The notes under the pieces: generated by a model | The model's database searches: none | Told to the model about the DNA's origin: nothing | What the model saw: the letters and a program-made list of their open reading frames with translations, nothing else | Shown: positions 1-9,956 of the stretch, one piece after another | How the letters are laid out: each line of letters begins with the position of its first letter | How positions within the stretch are numbered: position 1 is the first letter of the stretch | Assembly (NCBI GenBank): GCA_963816545.1 | Contig: CAWFLE010000007.1 | Coordinates: 744,001 to 808,000, forward strand | Length of the DNA: 64,000 bases | Source of the DNA: Albimonas sp963816545 | GTDB taxonomy: Bacteria > Pseudomonadota > Alphaproteobacteria > Rhodobacterales > Rhodobacteraceae | Direction: 5' to 3' | Position numbers and translations under genes: made by a program

Positions 1-64
1 AAGCGGTTTCCGCGGATGCTTCGGGAAGTGAAGCATCCGGACCGTCCCGAAACTCCCGCGGCGC

Positions 65-460
65 TCATCCCGGCCGCCTCGCGAGACAATCGATCTCCAC
101 CAGCGCCCCGACCGCGAGCGCCGTCACCCCCACCGTGGTCCGCACCGGCCTCCGATCCCGTGGGAAAAACGTCTCGTAAGCCGCGTTGAACGCCGCATAA
201 TCCCGCTCGAATGCGGTTAGATAGCACCGGCACTGGAGCACATGGCCCAGGTCGAGCCCCACGCCCCTGAGCACGATCTCCAGGTTCCGCATCACCCTGT
301 GCGTCTGCGCCTCGATCCCCTCCGGCAGAGGAGCGTCCGGCGCCTCCGGATCGGTCGGCATCTGTCCGGTGAGGATCACCCAGCCGTCGCTCTCCACGGC
401 ATGGGAGAACGGCGCGACAGGGCGCGGGGCGGAGGGGAGGAGGTGGAAGACCGGCTCCAT
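65..460 (-). CDS. RidA/YjgF-family protein
   Basis: A 131-residue member of the Rid (YjgF/YER057c/UK114) family, small trimeric cytosolic proteins. RidA itself hydrolyses reactive enamines and imines made by PLP enzymes, and other subfamilies have different roles. The sequence has the family's core SDGWVILTGQMP near the N-terminus and the C-terminal block VRTTVGVTALAVGALVEID, which carries the arginine used in imine hydrolysis. The frame is open further upstream, but I chose the ATG at 460 because it shares a base with the stop of the preceding small gene and the family normally begins close to this point. It is the last gene of a run starting with pccB. The family is secure; its substrate is not, since it is not the canonical short RidA. 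Confidence 0.8.
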   Translation of the reverse strand: MEPVFHLLPSAPRPVAPFSHAVESDGWVILTGQMPTDPEAPDAPLPEGIEAQTHRVMRNLEIVLRGVGLDLGHVLQCRCYLTAFERDYAAFNAAYETFFPRDRRPVRTTVGVTALAVGALVEIDCLARRPG

Positions 461-681
461 CACTCGCCCGCAGCCACGCGCGGGGGCCGGTCCTGATCCA
501 GCACCGCCTCGACGCACCCGAGCCATTCGCGCAGCGCCGCCGGATCCGCCGAGCGCCCGTCAGGCAGCATCTGAGTGTCGCTCAGCACCTGCGAGACCTC
601 GGCCATCCGGTTGCGCTCATGCTGATTTTCCAGGAACATCCGCATGGCGCGGTAGGCCTGATCAGGCGTCATCCGATCCAT
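460..681 (-). CDS. Small acidic protein, candidate immunity/antitoxin partner
   Basis: A 73-residue protein that I cannot assign to a named family. It opens with MTPDQAYRAMRMFLENQ, an amphipathic helix, and contains DTQMLPDGRSADPAALREWL. From memory this layout (N-terminal TxxQAYxAMxxFLE, then LLPDGxxADPAxWxxWL) resembles small orphan or immunity-like proteins found beside secreted or intracellular toxins; I could not search for it. Its start lies 20 bases inside the end of the upstream 103-residue gene and its stop overlaps the ridA start, so all are probably translated together. No signal peptide or membrane segment. Function is inference only. Confidence 0.6.
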   Translation of the reverse strand: MDRMTPDQAYRAMRMFLENQHERNRMAEVSQVLSDTQMLPDGRSADPAALREWLGCVEAVLDQDRPPRVAAGE

Positions 682-969
682 GTCCCATCTCCCTCCTCAG
701 CCCGAACACAGGGTCCGTGAAATCCCGAGGCGGCGCATTGATCCCCCCGTTCCGCAACCGGTTTCCTCGTCGCTGCGCCCAGAGCTGCCGCCCGTCCGAA
801 AGCGTCCGAGCATACCACCGCGTCCCGTAGCGGTCCTCGCCCGCGAAAGCGGCCGGGTCGGAGATCAGCGCCAGAAGCTGCGCCCGGTTTTCAGGAGTGT
901 CCTCCATGTGCCCGGGAGCATTGCGAAAAATGTGCCGCGCATCCTCCGGCGCGATTTCCGGCTCGTCGC

Positions 970-973
<4 letters not shown>
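662..973 (-). CDS. Small protein, candidate RNase-type toxin domain
   Basis: A 103-residue protein starting at a GTG that overlaps the pccB stop (GTGA), so it is translationally coupled to pccB. The C-terminal half, YGTRWYARTLSDGRQLW followed by NRLRNGGINAPPRDF, looks to me like the compact C-terminal nuclease modules of the barnase/EndoU/colicin E5-D/RelE type, which often have an RxWYxxxLxDGxQxWxxxRxGxIxxGGxN pattern. The N-terminal half (APGHMEDTPENRAQLLALIS) is helical. It overlaps the following 73-residue gene by 20 bases, an arrangement typical of toxin-antitoxin or toxin-immunity pairs. It could also be an accessory factor of propionyl-CoA carboxylase conserved only in this clade. The assignment rests on pattern memory, not on a search. 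Confidence 0.6.
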
Positions 974-2502
<1,529 letters not shown>

Positions 2503-2576
2503 GGCGCATCTCTCCCTATGTCCGGCGCGGCAGCCTAGACCGGGCGGAGCGGGGGGTGAACCCGGGTTCCAGCGGA

Positions 2577-2625
2577 GTTGCGAAGTCTATTGACGGGCGC
2601 TTTTGCAAATTGCGAAACTGCGAAG
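2577..2625. promoter_or_regulatory. TTGCRAA boxes, probable PccR operator between pccB and pccR
   Basis: Four near-copies of TTGCRAA sit in the pccB/pccR intergenic region: TTGCGAA at about 2578-2584, TTTGCAAA at 2602-2609, TTGCGAAA at 2610-2617 and CTGCGAA at 2618-2624. In Rhodobacter sphaeroides the PccR regulator is reported to bind paired TTTGCAAA elements near pccB, and the match in sequence and location is good. A TTGACG hexamer at 2590-2595 could be the -35 of the pccR promoter, with the boxes over the promoter core. Which box belongs to which promoter is not resolved. Confidence 0.65.
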
Positions 2626-2644
2626 TCCACGTTCCGGAGGCTTC

Positions 2645-4057
2645 ATGACCCGCGCCCGCAAGCTCTATGCCGGCCCCCGCCTGCGCGAGGCGCGCCGGAG
2701 CGCCGGCCTCACCCAGGCCGCCTTCGCCGAGGCGCTGGGGGTATCGCTCAGCTACCTCAACCAGATGGAGAACAACCACCGCCCGATCTCGGCCGCCGTG
2801 GTGCTGGCGCTCCACGAGCGGTTCGACGTGGCGCTCTCCACCCTCTCGGTCGGCGAGGCGGCGCGGCTGACCGCCGACATGCGCGAGGCGCTGGCGGACC
2901 CCGTCTTCGACGGCGCTCAGCCGCCGGGCGCGGACCTGGAGCTGGCGGCGGGCAACGCCCCGGCGCTGGCGCGGGCGTTCCTTGCGCTGCACCGGGCGTA
3001 TCGGCAGCGGGGGGAGCGGCTGGCGTCGCTCGACGACGCGCTGGGGCGGGAGGACGCGCTGGCGCCGCAGCCGTGGGAGGAGGTCCGGGACTTCTTCCAC
3101 TATTGCGACAACTACCTCGACGCCGTCGACCGCGCTGCGGAGACGTTCTCGCCGGTTCTGGACGCGCCCGACCGGCTGTCGGCCGCAGCCGCCTGGCTGG
3201 AGGCGCGGCACGGCCTGAGCGTCGCCTTCGAGGACACGCCCACCCTGCGCCGGCTGGAGGGGGAGCGGCTGGTCCTCTCCTCCCGCGCCTCGGCGGCCAC
3301 GCGGACCTTCCAGCTCCTGTTCCAGATCGCGCTCGTCGCCCAGCGGGACCTGATCGAGGCGACGCTGGACCTCGCGGGCTTCGGATCCGACGAGGCGCGG
3401 GCGATCTGCCGGATCGGCCTCGGCAACTACTTCGCCGGCGCGGCGCTGCTGCCCTACACCCGCTTCCTGGAGGCGGCGCAGGAGGCGCGGCACGACATCG
3501 AGCTGCTGGCGGACCGGTTCGGGGCCTCGCTGGAGCAGGTGGCGCACCGGCTGTCGACCCTGCAGAGGAAGGGCGCGGAAGGCGTGCCGTTCTTCTTCGT
3601 GCGCGTGGACCAGGCGGGGACCATCACCAAGCGCCACTCCGCCACCCGGCTGCAATTCGCCCGCTACGGCTCCGCCTGTCCGCTGTGGAACGTGCACCAG
3701 GCGTTCGAGACCCCGGGCCGCCTTCTGCGCCAACTGGCCGAGACGCCGGACGGCGTTCGCTACATCTGCCTTGCGCGCGACGTGACCAAGCCCGGAGGCG
3801 GCTTCCGCAGGCCGACGCGCCGCTACGCCATCGGGCTCGGGTGCGAGGTCCGCTTCGCCGACCGGCTGGTCTACGCCGACGACCTCGACCTGGCCGCGCC
3901 CGCCTCCTACGAACCCATCGGCGTCTCCTGCCGCATCTGCGAGCGTGCGGAGTGCCACCAGCGATCCGTGCCCCCGCTGAAGGCCGCGATCTCGGTGGAC
4001 CCGTTCCGCCGGGACCTGCTCCCGTACCGCCTCGCGAGACCCGGCGCCGAAAAATAG
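2645..4057 (+). CDS. pccR: Short-chain fatty acyl-CoA regulator (ScfR/PccR family)
   Basis: A 470-residue cytosolic transcription factor. Residues about 10-65 are an XRE-type helix-turn-helix (RLREARRSAGLTQAAFAEAL, then SYLNQMENN). The middle has an ImmA/IrrE-like domain whose usual HExxH metalloprotease motif is degenerate (LLFQIALVAQ), as in ScfR proteins. The C-terminus has the family's CRICERAECHQR cysteine motif. Family members sense short-chain acyl-CoAs; PccR responds to propionyl-CoA and activates pccB. I chose the ATG at 2645 because GGAGG lies at 2636-2640 and the protein starts with the DNA-binding domain; the longer open frame from 2603 would run through the operator boxes. Divergence from pccB strongly supports the PccR assignment over other ScfRs such as RamB or MccR. 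Confidence 0.88.
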   Translation: MTRARKLYAGPRLREARRSAGLTQAAFAEALGVSLSYLNQMENNHRPISAAVVLALHERFDVALSTLSVGEAARLTADMREALADPVFDGAQPPGADLELAAGNAPALARAFLALHRAYRQRGERLASLDDALGREDALAPQPWEEVRDFFHYCDNYLDAVDRAAETFSPVLDAPDRLSAAAAWLEARHGLSVAFEDTPTLRRLEGERLVLSSRASAATRTFQLLFQIALVAQRDLIEATLDLAGFGSDEARAICRIGLGNYFAGAALLPYTRFLEAAQEARHDIELLADRFGASLEQVAHRLSTLQRKGAEGVPFFFVRVDQAGTITKRHSATRLQFARYGSACPLWNVHQAFETPGRLLRQLAETPDGVRYICLARDVTKPGGGFRRPTRRYAIGLGCEVRFADRLVYADDLDLAAPASYEPIGVSCRICERAECHQRSVPPLKAAISVDPFRRDLLPYRLARPGAEK

Positions 4058-4267
4058 CCGCGGGCCTCATCCTTCGATTGACCGCCCCCCGGCATCGCAT
4101 ACGATCCCCCGGAAGAAGCCGCCCGTCATTAGGCGGCCCGACAGGGGAGGAAGCCGTCCATGCGCCGTCACGCGAACCTCGCGCGCCGCGCCTGACGCCC
4201 CCGCCATAGCCATCGACGACGGAACCGCGCCCGTGCGCAGGTCCCGCGGACAGCCAGGGAGAGATCA

Positions 4268-6649
4268 ATGCCCAAGGACTTCGGGATCGGCGCCAGCTCC
4301 AAGCGGCGCGAGGACGTGCGCTTCCTCACCGGCCGAGGCCGCTACACGGACGACCTCAACGTGCGCGGACAGGCCCATGCCTACGTGCTGCGCTCGCCCG
4401 TCGCCCATGCCCGGATCCGCTCCATCGACGTCGGCGCCGCCGAGGCCGCCCCTGGCGTGATCGCGGTCATCACCGCCAAGGACATCGAGGGCGTGGGGGG
4501 CCTGCCCTGCGGCTGGCAGATCCATTCCCGCGACGGCTCGCCGATGAAGGAGCCGCCGCACCCGGTGCTGGCGTCGGGCAAGGTGCGCCATGTGGGCGAC
4601 CCGGTGGCGCTGATCGTGGCCGAGACCTATGCGCAGGCCCGCGACGCCTCGGAGCTGGTGGAGCTGGACCTCGAGGATCTTCCCGCCGTGGTGGACATGC
4701 GCAAGGCGCTGGAGCCGGGCGCTACGGAAGTGCATGAGGATATCGGCGGAAACCTCTGCTACGACTGGACCTTCGGCACGCCGCAGGAGGAGACGGACGC
4801 GGCCTTCGCTTCTGCGCACCACGTCACCACGCTGGAGCTGGTGAACAACCGCCTCGTGGCCAATCCGCTGGAGCCGCGGGCGGCGGTGGGGGAGTACGAC
4901 CCCTCCTCGGGCCTGCACACGCTGCACACCACCTCCCAGAACCCCCACGTCATCCGGCTGCTGATGGGCGCCTTCGTCCTCGGCATCCCCGAGCACAAGC
5001 TGCGCGTGGTGGCCCCGGACGTGGGGGGCGGCTTCGGGTCGAAGATCTACCACTACGCCGAGGAGGCGCTGGTGACGCTGGCGGCCAAGAAGCTCGGCCG
5101 CCCGGTGAAGTGGACCTCCGATCGGGGCGAGGCGTTCCTGTCGGACGCGCAGGGCCGCGACCACGTCACGAAGATCGAACTGGCGCTGGACGCGGAGGGC
5201 CATTTCCTCGCGCTGCGCACCGACACGCTGGCCAACATGGGCGCGTATCTCTCGACCTTCTCGACCTCGATCCCGACCTACCTGCACGGGACGCTGATGG
5301 CGGGGAACTACAAGACCCCCAAGGTCACGGTGAACGTGCGCGCCGTCTTCACCAACACCGTCTGTGTGGACGCCTATCGCGGCGCAGGGCGGCCGGAGGC
5401 GACCTACCAGCTTGAGCGCCTCGTGGATCAGGCCGCGCGGGAGCTGGGCATGGACCCGGCCGAGATCCGCCGGAAGAACTTCATCACCCAGTTCCCCTAC
5501 GCCACCCCCGTGGCGGTCGAATACGACACCGGCGACTACAACGCCACGCTCGACAAGCTGATGGAGATCTCGGACCGCGCCGGCTTCGACGCCCGCCGCC
5601 AGCAGTCGGCGGCGAACGGCAAGCTCCGCGGCTGGGGCCTCGCCTGCTACATCGAGGCCTGCGGGCTGGCGCCGTCCCACCTCGCCGGGCAGCTCGGCGC
5701 CCGCGCCGGCCTTTTCGAATCCGCGCAGGTTCGGGTGAACGCGGCCGGCGGCGTCACGGTCTGGACCGGCTCCCACTCCCACGGCCAGGGGCACGAGACC
5801 ACCTTCGCGCAGGTGGTCGCCGACATGCTCGGCATCCCGGAGGATCAGGTGGAGATCTCCCACGGCGACACCGCCATGGGCCCGATGGGCATGGGCACCT
5901 ACGGCTCGCGCTCGCTCGCGGTCGGCGGCTCGGCCATCGTGCGGGCGACCGAGAAGGTGATCAACAAGGCCAAGAAGATCGCCGCCCACATGCTGGAGGC
6001 CTCCGAGACGGACATCGAGTTCAAGGACGGCCGCTTCACCGTCTCCGGCACCGACCGCGGGCTCGCCTTCGCCGAGATCGCCCTCTCCGCCTACGTCCCC
6101 CACAACTACCCGCTGGAGACGCTGGAGCCGGGGCTGGAGGAGCAGGCCTTCTACGACCCCACCAACTTCACCTACCCCGCCGGGGCCTATGCCTGCGAGG
6201 TCGAGGTGGACCCCGACACCGGCAAGGTGCAGGTCCTCGGCTTCTGGGCGGCGGACGACTTCGGCAACGTGGTGAACCCGATGATCGTGGAGGGCCAGGT
6301 GCAGGGAGGCGTCGCGCAGGGCATCGGCCAGGCGCTGATGGAGCATTGCGTCTATGACGACCAGGGCCAGCTCCTCTCCGGCAGCTTCATGGACTACGCC
6401 ATGCCGCGCGCCCATGACCTGCCGCCGGTGACGGTGGACAACTCGTGCCGCACGCCCTGCACCCACAACCCGCTCGGCGTGAAGGGCTGCGGGGAAGCCG
6501 GGGCCATCGGCTCGCCGCCCGCGCTGGTCAATGCGGTGCTCGATGCGCTGAACGCGGCCGGCCATCGGGTGGATCATGTGGATATGCCGCTCAGCCCCCA
6601 GCGCGTCTGGGCCGCCATGGCGGGCGCGCAGCTCGCGGCGACGGAGTAA
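4268..6649 (+). CDS. Molybdenum hydroxylase large subunit (form II CoxL-like)
   Basis: A 793-residue molybdopterin-cytosine-dinucleotide-binding subunit of the xanthine oxidase/aerobic CO dehydrogenase family. The active-site loop reads AYRGAGR (residues 369-375), the form II signature; true CO dehydrogenases have AYRCSFR. CO oxidation is therefore doubtful, and a hydroxylase acting on an aromatic or aldehyde substrate is more likely. The C-terminal GCGEAGAIG (about residue 740) holds the glutamate that acts as base at molybdenum. GGGAGAG precedes the ATG. The medium subunit follows after 4 bases, but no 2Fe-2S small subunit is adjacent; the only coxS lies 20 kb away beside a second coxM. Confidence 0.92.
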   Translation: MPKDFGIGASSKRREDVRFLTGRGRYTDDLNVRGQAHAYVLRSPVAHARIRSIDVGAAEAAPGVIAVITAKDIEGVGGLPCGWQIHSRDGSPMKEPPHPVLASGKVRHVGDPVALIVAETYAQARDASELVELDLEDLPAVVDMRKALEPGATEVHEDIGGNLCYDWTFGTPQEETDAAFASAHHVTTLELVNNRLVANPLEPRAAVGEYDPSSGLHTLHTTSQNPHVIRLLMGAFVLGIPEHKLRVVAPDVGGGFGSKIYHYAEEALVTLAAKKLGRPVKWTSDRGEAFLSDAQGRDHVTKIELALDAEGHFLALRTDTLANMGAYLSTFSTSIPTYLHGTLMAGNYKTPKVTVNVRAVFTNTVCVDAYRGAGRPEATYQLERLVDQAARELGMDPAEIRRKNFITQFPYATPVAVEYDTGDYNATLDKLMEISDRAGFDARRQQSAANGKLRGWGLACYIEACGLAPSHLAGQLGARAGLFESAQVRVNAAGGVTVWTGSHSHGQGHETTFAQVVADMLGIPEDQVEISHGDTAMGPMGMGTYGSRSLAVGGSAIVRATEKVINKAKKIAAHMLEASETDIEFKDGRFTVSGTDRGLAFAEIALSAYVPHNYPLETLEPGLEEQAFYDPTNFTYPAGAYACEVEVDPDTGKVQVLGFWAADDFGNVVNPMIVEGQVQGGVAQGIGQALMEHCVYDDQGQLLSGSFMDYAMPRAHDLPPVTVDNSCRTPCTHNPLGVKGCGEAGAIGSPPALVNAVLDALNAAGHRVDHVDMPLSPQRVWAAMAGAQLAATE

Positions 6650-6653
6650 GCCC

Positions 6654-7454
6654 ATGTACGCCTTCGACTTCGCCCGGCCCAAGACCGTGGAAGACGCCAT
6701 CAAGGCCCTCCAGGCCGAGGACGCGCAGCCCCTCTCGGGCGGCCAGACCCTGATCCCGACCCTCAAGCAGCGCCTCGCCCAGCCCTCCACGCTGGTGAGC
6801 CTGCTGGGGATCGAGGCGCTCAGGGGCGTCTCCGTCTCCGGCGACGCGGTCACCATCAAGGCCGCCACCCCCCATGGGACCATCGCGGCCGAGACGCAGG
6901 ACCGCTTCCCCGCCCTCGCCCATCTCGCCGGCAAGATCGGGGACCCGGCGGTGCGCCACCGCGGCACCATCGGCGGCAGCCTCGCCAACAACGACCCCTC
7001 CGCCTGCTACCCGGCCGCGGCGCTGGCCACCGGCGCGACCCTCGTGGCCCAGGGCCCCGACGGCGCGCGGGAGATCGCCGCCGACGACTACTTCCAGGGC
7101 ATGTTCGCCACCGACCTCAAGGAAGGCGAGATCCTGACCGAGATCCGCCTGCCCATCCCCGAGAAGGCTGACTACCAGAAGTTCGAGCAGCCCGCCTCGC
7201 GCTTTCCGCTGGTCGGCGTCTTCGTGGCGAAGTTCGCCGACGGCGTGCGCGTGGCCGTCACCGGCGCCTCGGAGACCGGCGTCTTCCGCTGGACCGAGGC
7301 CGAGCAGGCGCTGTCGTCCAACTTCGCCGCCGACGCGGTGAAGGGCCTCTCCGTCTCCGCCGACGGCCTGCTCAAGGACCTGCACGGCACGCCCGAGTAC
7401 CGCGCCCACCTCATCAAGGTCCTCACCGCCCGCGCCGTCGACGCCGCGCGCTGA
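6654..7454 (+). CDS. coxM: Molybdenum hydroxylase FAD subunit CoxM, copy 1
   Basis: A 266-residue FAD-binding medium subunit that passes electrons from the 2Fe-2S subunit to an acceptor. Both FAD motifs are present: SGGQTLIP (28-35) and TIGGSLANNDPS (105-116). The open frame runs further upstream, but the ATG at 6654 follows the coxL stop by 4 bases and matches the start of the second copy at 28263. The two copies differ, in my base-by-base reading, at two positions out of 801: one silent, and one giving Thr81 here against Ala81 there. Identity ends at the start and stop codons; flanking bases are unrelated. Confidence 0.93.
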   Translation: MYAFDFARPKTVEDAIKALQAEDAQPLSGGQTLIPTLKQRLAQPSTLVSLLGIEALRGVSVSGDAVTIKAATPHGTIAAETQDRFPALAHLAGKIGDPAVRHRGTIGGSLANNDPSACYPAAALATGATLVAQGPDGAREIAADDYFQGMFATDLKEGEILTEIRLPIPEKADYQKFEQPASRFPLVGVFVAKFADGVRVAVTGASETGVFRWTEAEQALSSNFAADAVKGLSVSADGLLKDLHGTPEYRAHLIKVLTARAVDAAR

Positions 7455-7457
7455 TCG

Positions 7458-7496
7458 AAAAAACGGGGCGCGTCCGGCTGGCCGGTCCGCGCCCCG
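7458..7496 (-). terminator. Rho-independent terminator of the lpxK operon
   Basis: On the minus strand a GC stem (CGGGGCGC at one end, GCGCCCCG at the other) is followed directly by six Ts (the A run at 7458-7463). It lies about 70 bases past the lpxK stop and just past the coxM stop, so it can end the lipid A operon and shield the converging genes. Confidence 0.8.
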
Positions 7497-7563
7497 AGAC
7501 TGATCGTGAACTCTCGTCACGACCGAGGGACCCGTTCAGGCTCGCCAGCCTCGGCGGCGGAGG

Positions 7564-8589
7564 TCAGGCGGAAACTTGTCCTTTCCGTGAAGGATCCGGC
7601 AGCCGCGTCAGGAGACGGTCCAGCGCCTCCGGATCCTCGAGCCTCAGGTGAACGGGCAGCGGCATCGCCTTGCCGCGGAACGACGTCGGAAGCCGCACCG
7701 CGTCCTTCTCCGTCGTGACCATCTGGGCGCGAAGCTGATGGGCCTCCGCCTCCAGCCGCCTCAGCGCCCTCGGCTCGAACGGGGCGTGGTCCGGGAAGCC
7801 GTGAGCCGCGACCACCTCGGCCCCGAGCGCGCGGAGCGTCGCGAACAGCTTCTCCGGCCGCGCGATCCCCGCGAAGGCGAGCACCCGGCGCCCGCGCCAG
7901 TCGATTCCGATTTCCCGGGGGACGACCTCCCCCTGAAGCACCGGCAGCGCCTTGAGCTCCGGCCAGCGCGCCAGCAGCCGCGCCCGCGCCTCGGGCCGCC
8001 CCAGCGCAACCACGGCGTCGGCCCTTTTGAGGCCTGCGCTCACCGTCTCGCGCAGCGGCCCGGCGGGGATCATGCGCCCGTTCCCGAAACCCGTCTCCGC
8101 GTCCACCACCAGAAGCGAGAGGTCCTTGACCAGCGACGGGTTCTGGAAGCCATCGTCCATCACGAGCGCCTCGGCCCCGGCCGCCACGGCCGCGCGGGCG
8201 CCCGTGGCCCTGTCGCGCGCCACCCATACCGGAGCGAAGGCGCCCAGCAGCAGCGGCTCGTCACCGACCTTCGCGGCCGGATCGCGCGCGATGTCCACCC
8301 GATGCGGCGCCTCGCGACCCGCCTCGCCGCCATGCCCGCGGCTGAGCGCGTGGGCCTCGATCCCGGCCGCGGCCAGCCGCTCCAGCACCGCGATCGCCGT
8401 CGGCGTCTTGCCGGCGCCGCCGGCCGTGAGGTTGCCGATGCAGATCACCGGGACCGGGGCGCGCCACCCCTCCGTCCGTGCGAGCCGTCGCGCCGTGGCC
8501 GCGCCATAGACCCAGCCCGCCGGCGTCAGCAGCCGGGCGGCGAGGCCGGCCCTTTCCGGCGGTCGGGTCCAGAAGCCGGGGGCCCTCAT
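7564..8589 (-). CDS. lpxK: Tetraacyldisaccharide 4'-kinase
   Basis: A 341-residue inner-membrane-associated kinase that phosphorylates the 4' position of the lipid A disaccharide, the last common step before Kdo transfer. The P-loop TAGGAGKT is at residues 55-62, followed by the family's SRGHGG and the DDGFQNPSL block. The N-terminus (residues about 15-35) is the usual hydrophobic membrane-associating helix. GGAGG sits four bases before the ATG. It is the last gene of the minus-strand lipid A/Kdo operon and follows waaA, with a 32-codon open frame between them overlapping both. Confidence 0.95.
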   Translation of the reverse strand: MRAPGFWTRPPERAGLAARLLTPAGWVYGAATARRLARTEGWRAPVPVICIGNLTAGGAGKTPTAIAVLERLAAAGIEAHALSRGHGGEAGREAPHRVDIARDPAAKVGDEPLLLGAFAPVWVARDRATGARAAVAAGAEALVMDDGFQNPSLVKDLSLLVVDAETGFGNGRMIPAGPLRETVSAGLKRADAVVALGRPEARARLLARWPELKALPVLQGEVVPREIGIDWRGRRVLAFAGIARPEKLFATLRALGAEVVAAHGFPDHAPFEPRALRRLEAEAHQLRAQMVTTEKDAVRLPTSFRGKAMPLPVHLRLEDPEALDRLLTRLPDPSRKGQVSA

Positions 8590-8684
8590 CCGGCCTCCGC
8601 CACGGCGGCGCGCCGTCGGCCGCCTTCAGCCCGCGGCGCGCGAGCGAATTCCTCCCAACCCGCGACCTCGGGCGTCTCGATCAT
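8586..8684 (-). CDS. Possible 32-residue protein between waaA and lpxK
   Basis: A 33-codon open frame that fills the gap between waaA and lpxK. Its ATG overlaps the waaA stop (ATGA) and its stop overlaps the lpxK ATG (ATGA), so it couples the two genes translationally. The translation begins MIETPEVAGWEEFARAPRAE and ends in an Ala/Arg-rich tail, with no membrane segment. Such exact overlap on both sides is unlikely for a random gap, but the frame is short and I know no family for it. It may matter mainly as a coupling leader for lpxK. Confidence 0.4.
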   Translation of the reverse strand: MIETPEVAGWEEFARAPRAEGGRRRAAVAEAG

Positions 8685-9956
8685 CGCCGGGCCTCCGGCA
8701 GCAGCGGACGAAGCGCCGCCAGCGTCGTCTCCAGCGCGGCGCGGCCGTCTCCCAGCGCCGCCCGAGCCGCGCCGGTCAGCCGCTCCCGCGCAGAGAGATC
8801 GGAAAGCAGCAGGGCCACGCCTTCGCCCAGCGCCTCGGCGCCGTCCACCCGCAGGGCGCCTCCCGCTGCCGCGAGCGCCGCGTAGTCGTCCGCGAAATTC
8901 TCCACATGCGGCCCGTGCAGGATCGCCGAGCCCAGGCCCGCCGGCTCATGCGGATTATGGCCGCCCCGCGGCGTCAGCGATCCGCCCAAGAAGGTCGCCG
9001 GCGCCAGCCGCAGCCACGCGCCCATCTCGCCCAGCGTGTCGAGAAGATGCACGTCGTCGCCCGGCCGCGGCGCCTCGCCGAGGCTCCGGCGCGTGACGCT
9101 GAAACCCAGTCCCTCCAGCACCCCGGCGATCTCTCCGCCCCGGTCCGGATGACGCGGCGCGATCAGGGTCAGGAGCCCCGGATGGGTCCGGGCCGCGACC
9201 CGGTGCGCCTCGGCCGCGGCCTCCTCCTCCCCCGCATGGGTCGAGGCCGCCAGCCAGACCGGCCGCCCCGCCAGCGCCATCGCCAGCGACTCGCGCGCCT
9301 CCGGCCGGTCGGGCGGCGTGGCGCCCGCCTTGAGCGAGCCGGAGACGCCGCACCCCGCGGGCGCCCAGCCGCTCAAGCCGGTCCGCGCCGGTGCGGTCCT
9401 GCGCCAGGATCACGTCGAAGCGCCCGAGCACGCGGCGGATCATGCCCGGCGCACGCCTCCAGCCCCTGGCCGACCGCTCGGAGATCCGCGCGTTGACCAG
9501 CGCCAGCCGCGCGCCGCGCGCCGCCGCGCCCTCTATGAGGGCAGGCCAGAGCTCGCTTTCGACCCACACCGCAAGGTCCGGTCGCCAGTGATCGAGGAAC
9601 CGCCCCGCCGCCCCCCCCAGATCCAGCGGCGCATACTGGTGGATCGCGTCCGGAGGCAGCCGCTCGGCCATCAGGCGGGCGGACGTCACCGTCCCCGTCG
9701 TCGTGAGCAGCGCCAGATCCGGCCGCTCCGCCCGCAGCGCCTCGATCAGGCCTAGGGCCGACAGCGACTCCCCGACGCTGGCCGCGTGGAACCAGACCAG
9801 AGGTCCCGCCGGTCGAGGCGCACCGGCGCGGCCCATCCGCTCGCCGATCCGGGCCGGGTCCTCCTTTCCCCGCGCCGCCCGCCGCCGCAGAAGCGTCGGC
9901 GCAAGCGGACCCGCGGCGCGCGCCGCCCCCAGATATGCGGCGAGCGCGAGGCTCAC
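8681..9956 (-). CDS. waaA: Kdo transferase (3-deoxy-D-manno-octulosonic acid transferase), one frameshift
   Basis: A glycosyltransferase that adds Kdo to lipid IVA at the inner membrane. The N-terminal part has the family's WFHAASVGES with its catalytic glutamate, then LTTTGTVTSA and WVESELWP. The C-terminal part has STHAGEE and the GGSLTPRGGHNPHEPA nucleotide-sugar site. The two parts are in different frames. Removing one G/C near 9348 restores the expected GVRVSGSLKAG reading and gives about 424 residues, a normal length. Everything else is intact and the gene is normally important for LPS, so the shift is probably a sequence error. The start overlaps the end of the upstream acyltransferase by 4 bases. 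Confidence 0.88.

Noticed and set aside
2578..4209. A 543-codon plus-strand frame overlapping pccR
   Set aside because: It is out of frame with the clear HTH/ScfR protein, has Arg/Ala/Gly/Pro-rich composition and runs through the operator boxes.
4268..6649. Calling coxL a true CO dehydrogenase
   Set aside because: The active-site loop is AYRGAGR (form II) and not AYRCSFR, so CO oxidation cannot be assumed.
4265..6991. A 908-codon open frame on the minus strand opposite coxL
   Set aside because: GC-rich codon use in coxL leaves the antisense frame open; the translation is rich in His, Arg and Gly with no family, whereas the plus strand is a clear molybdenum hydroxylase. Similar shadows lie opposite pccB, the RND gene, pyrG and the aldehyde dehydrogenase.
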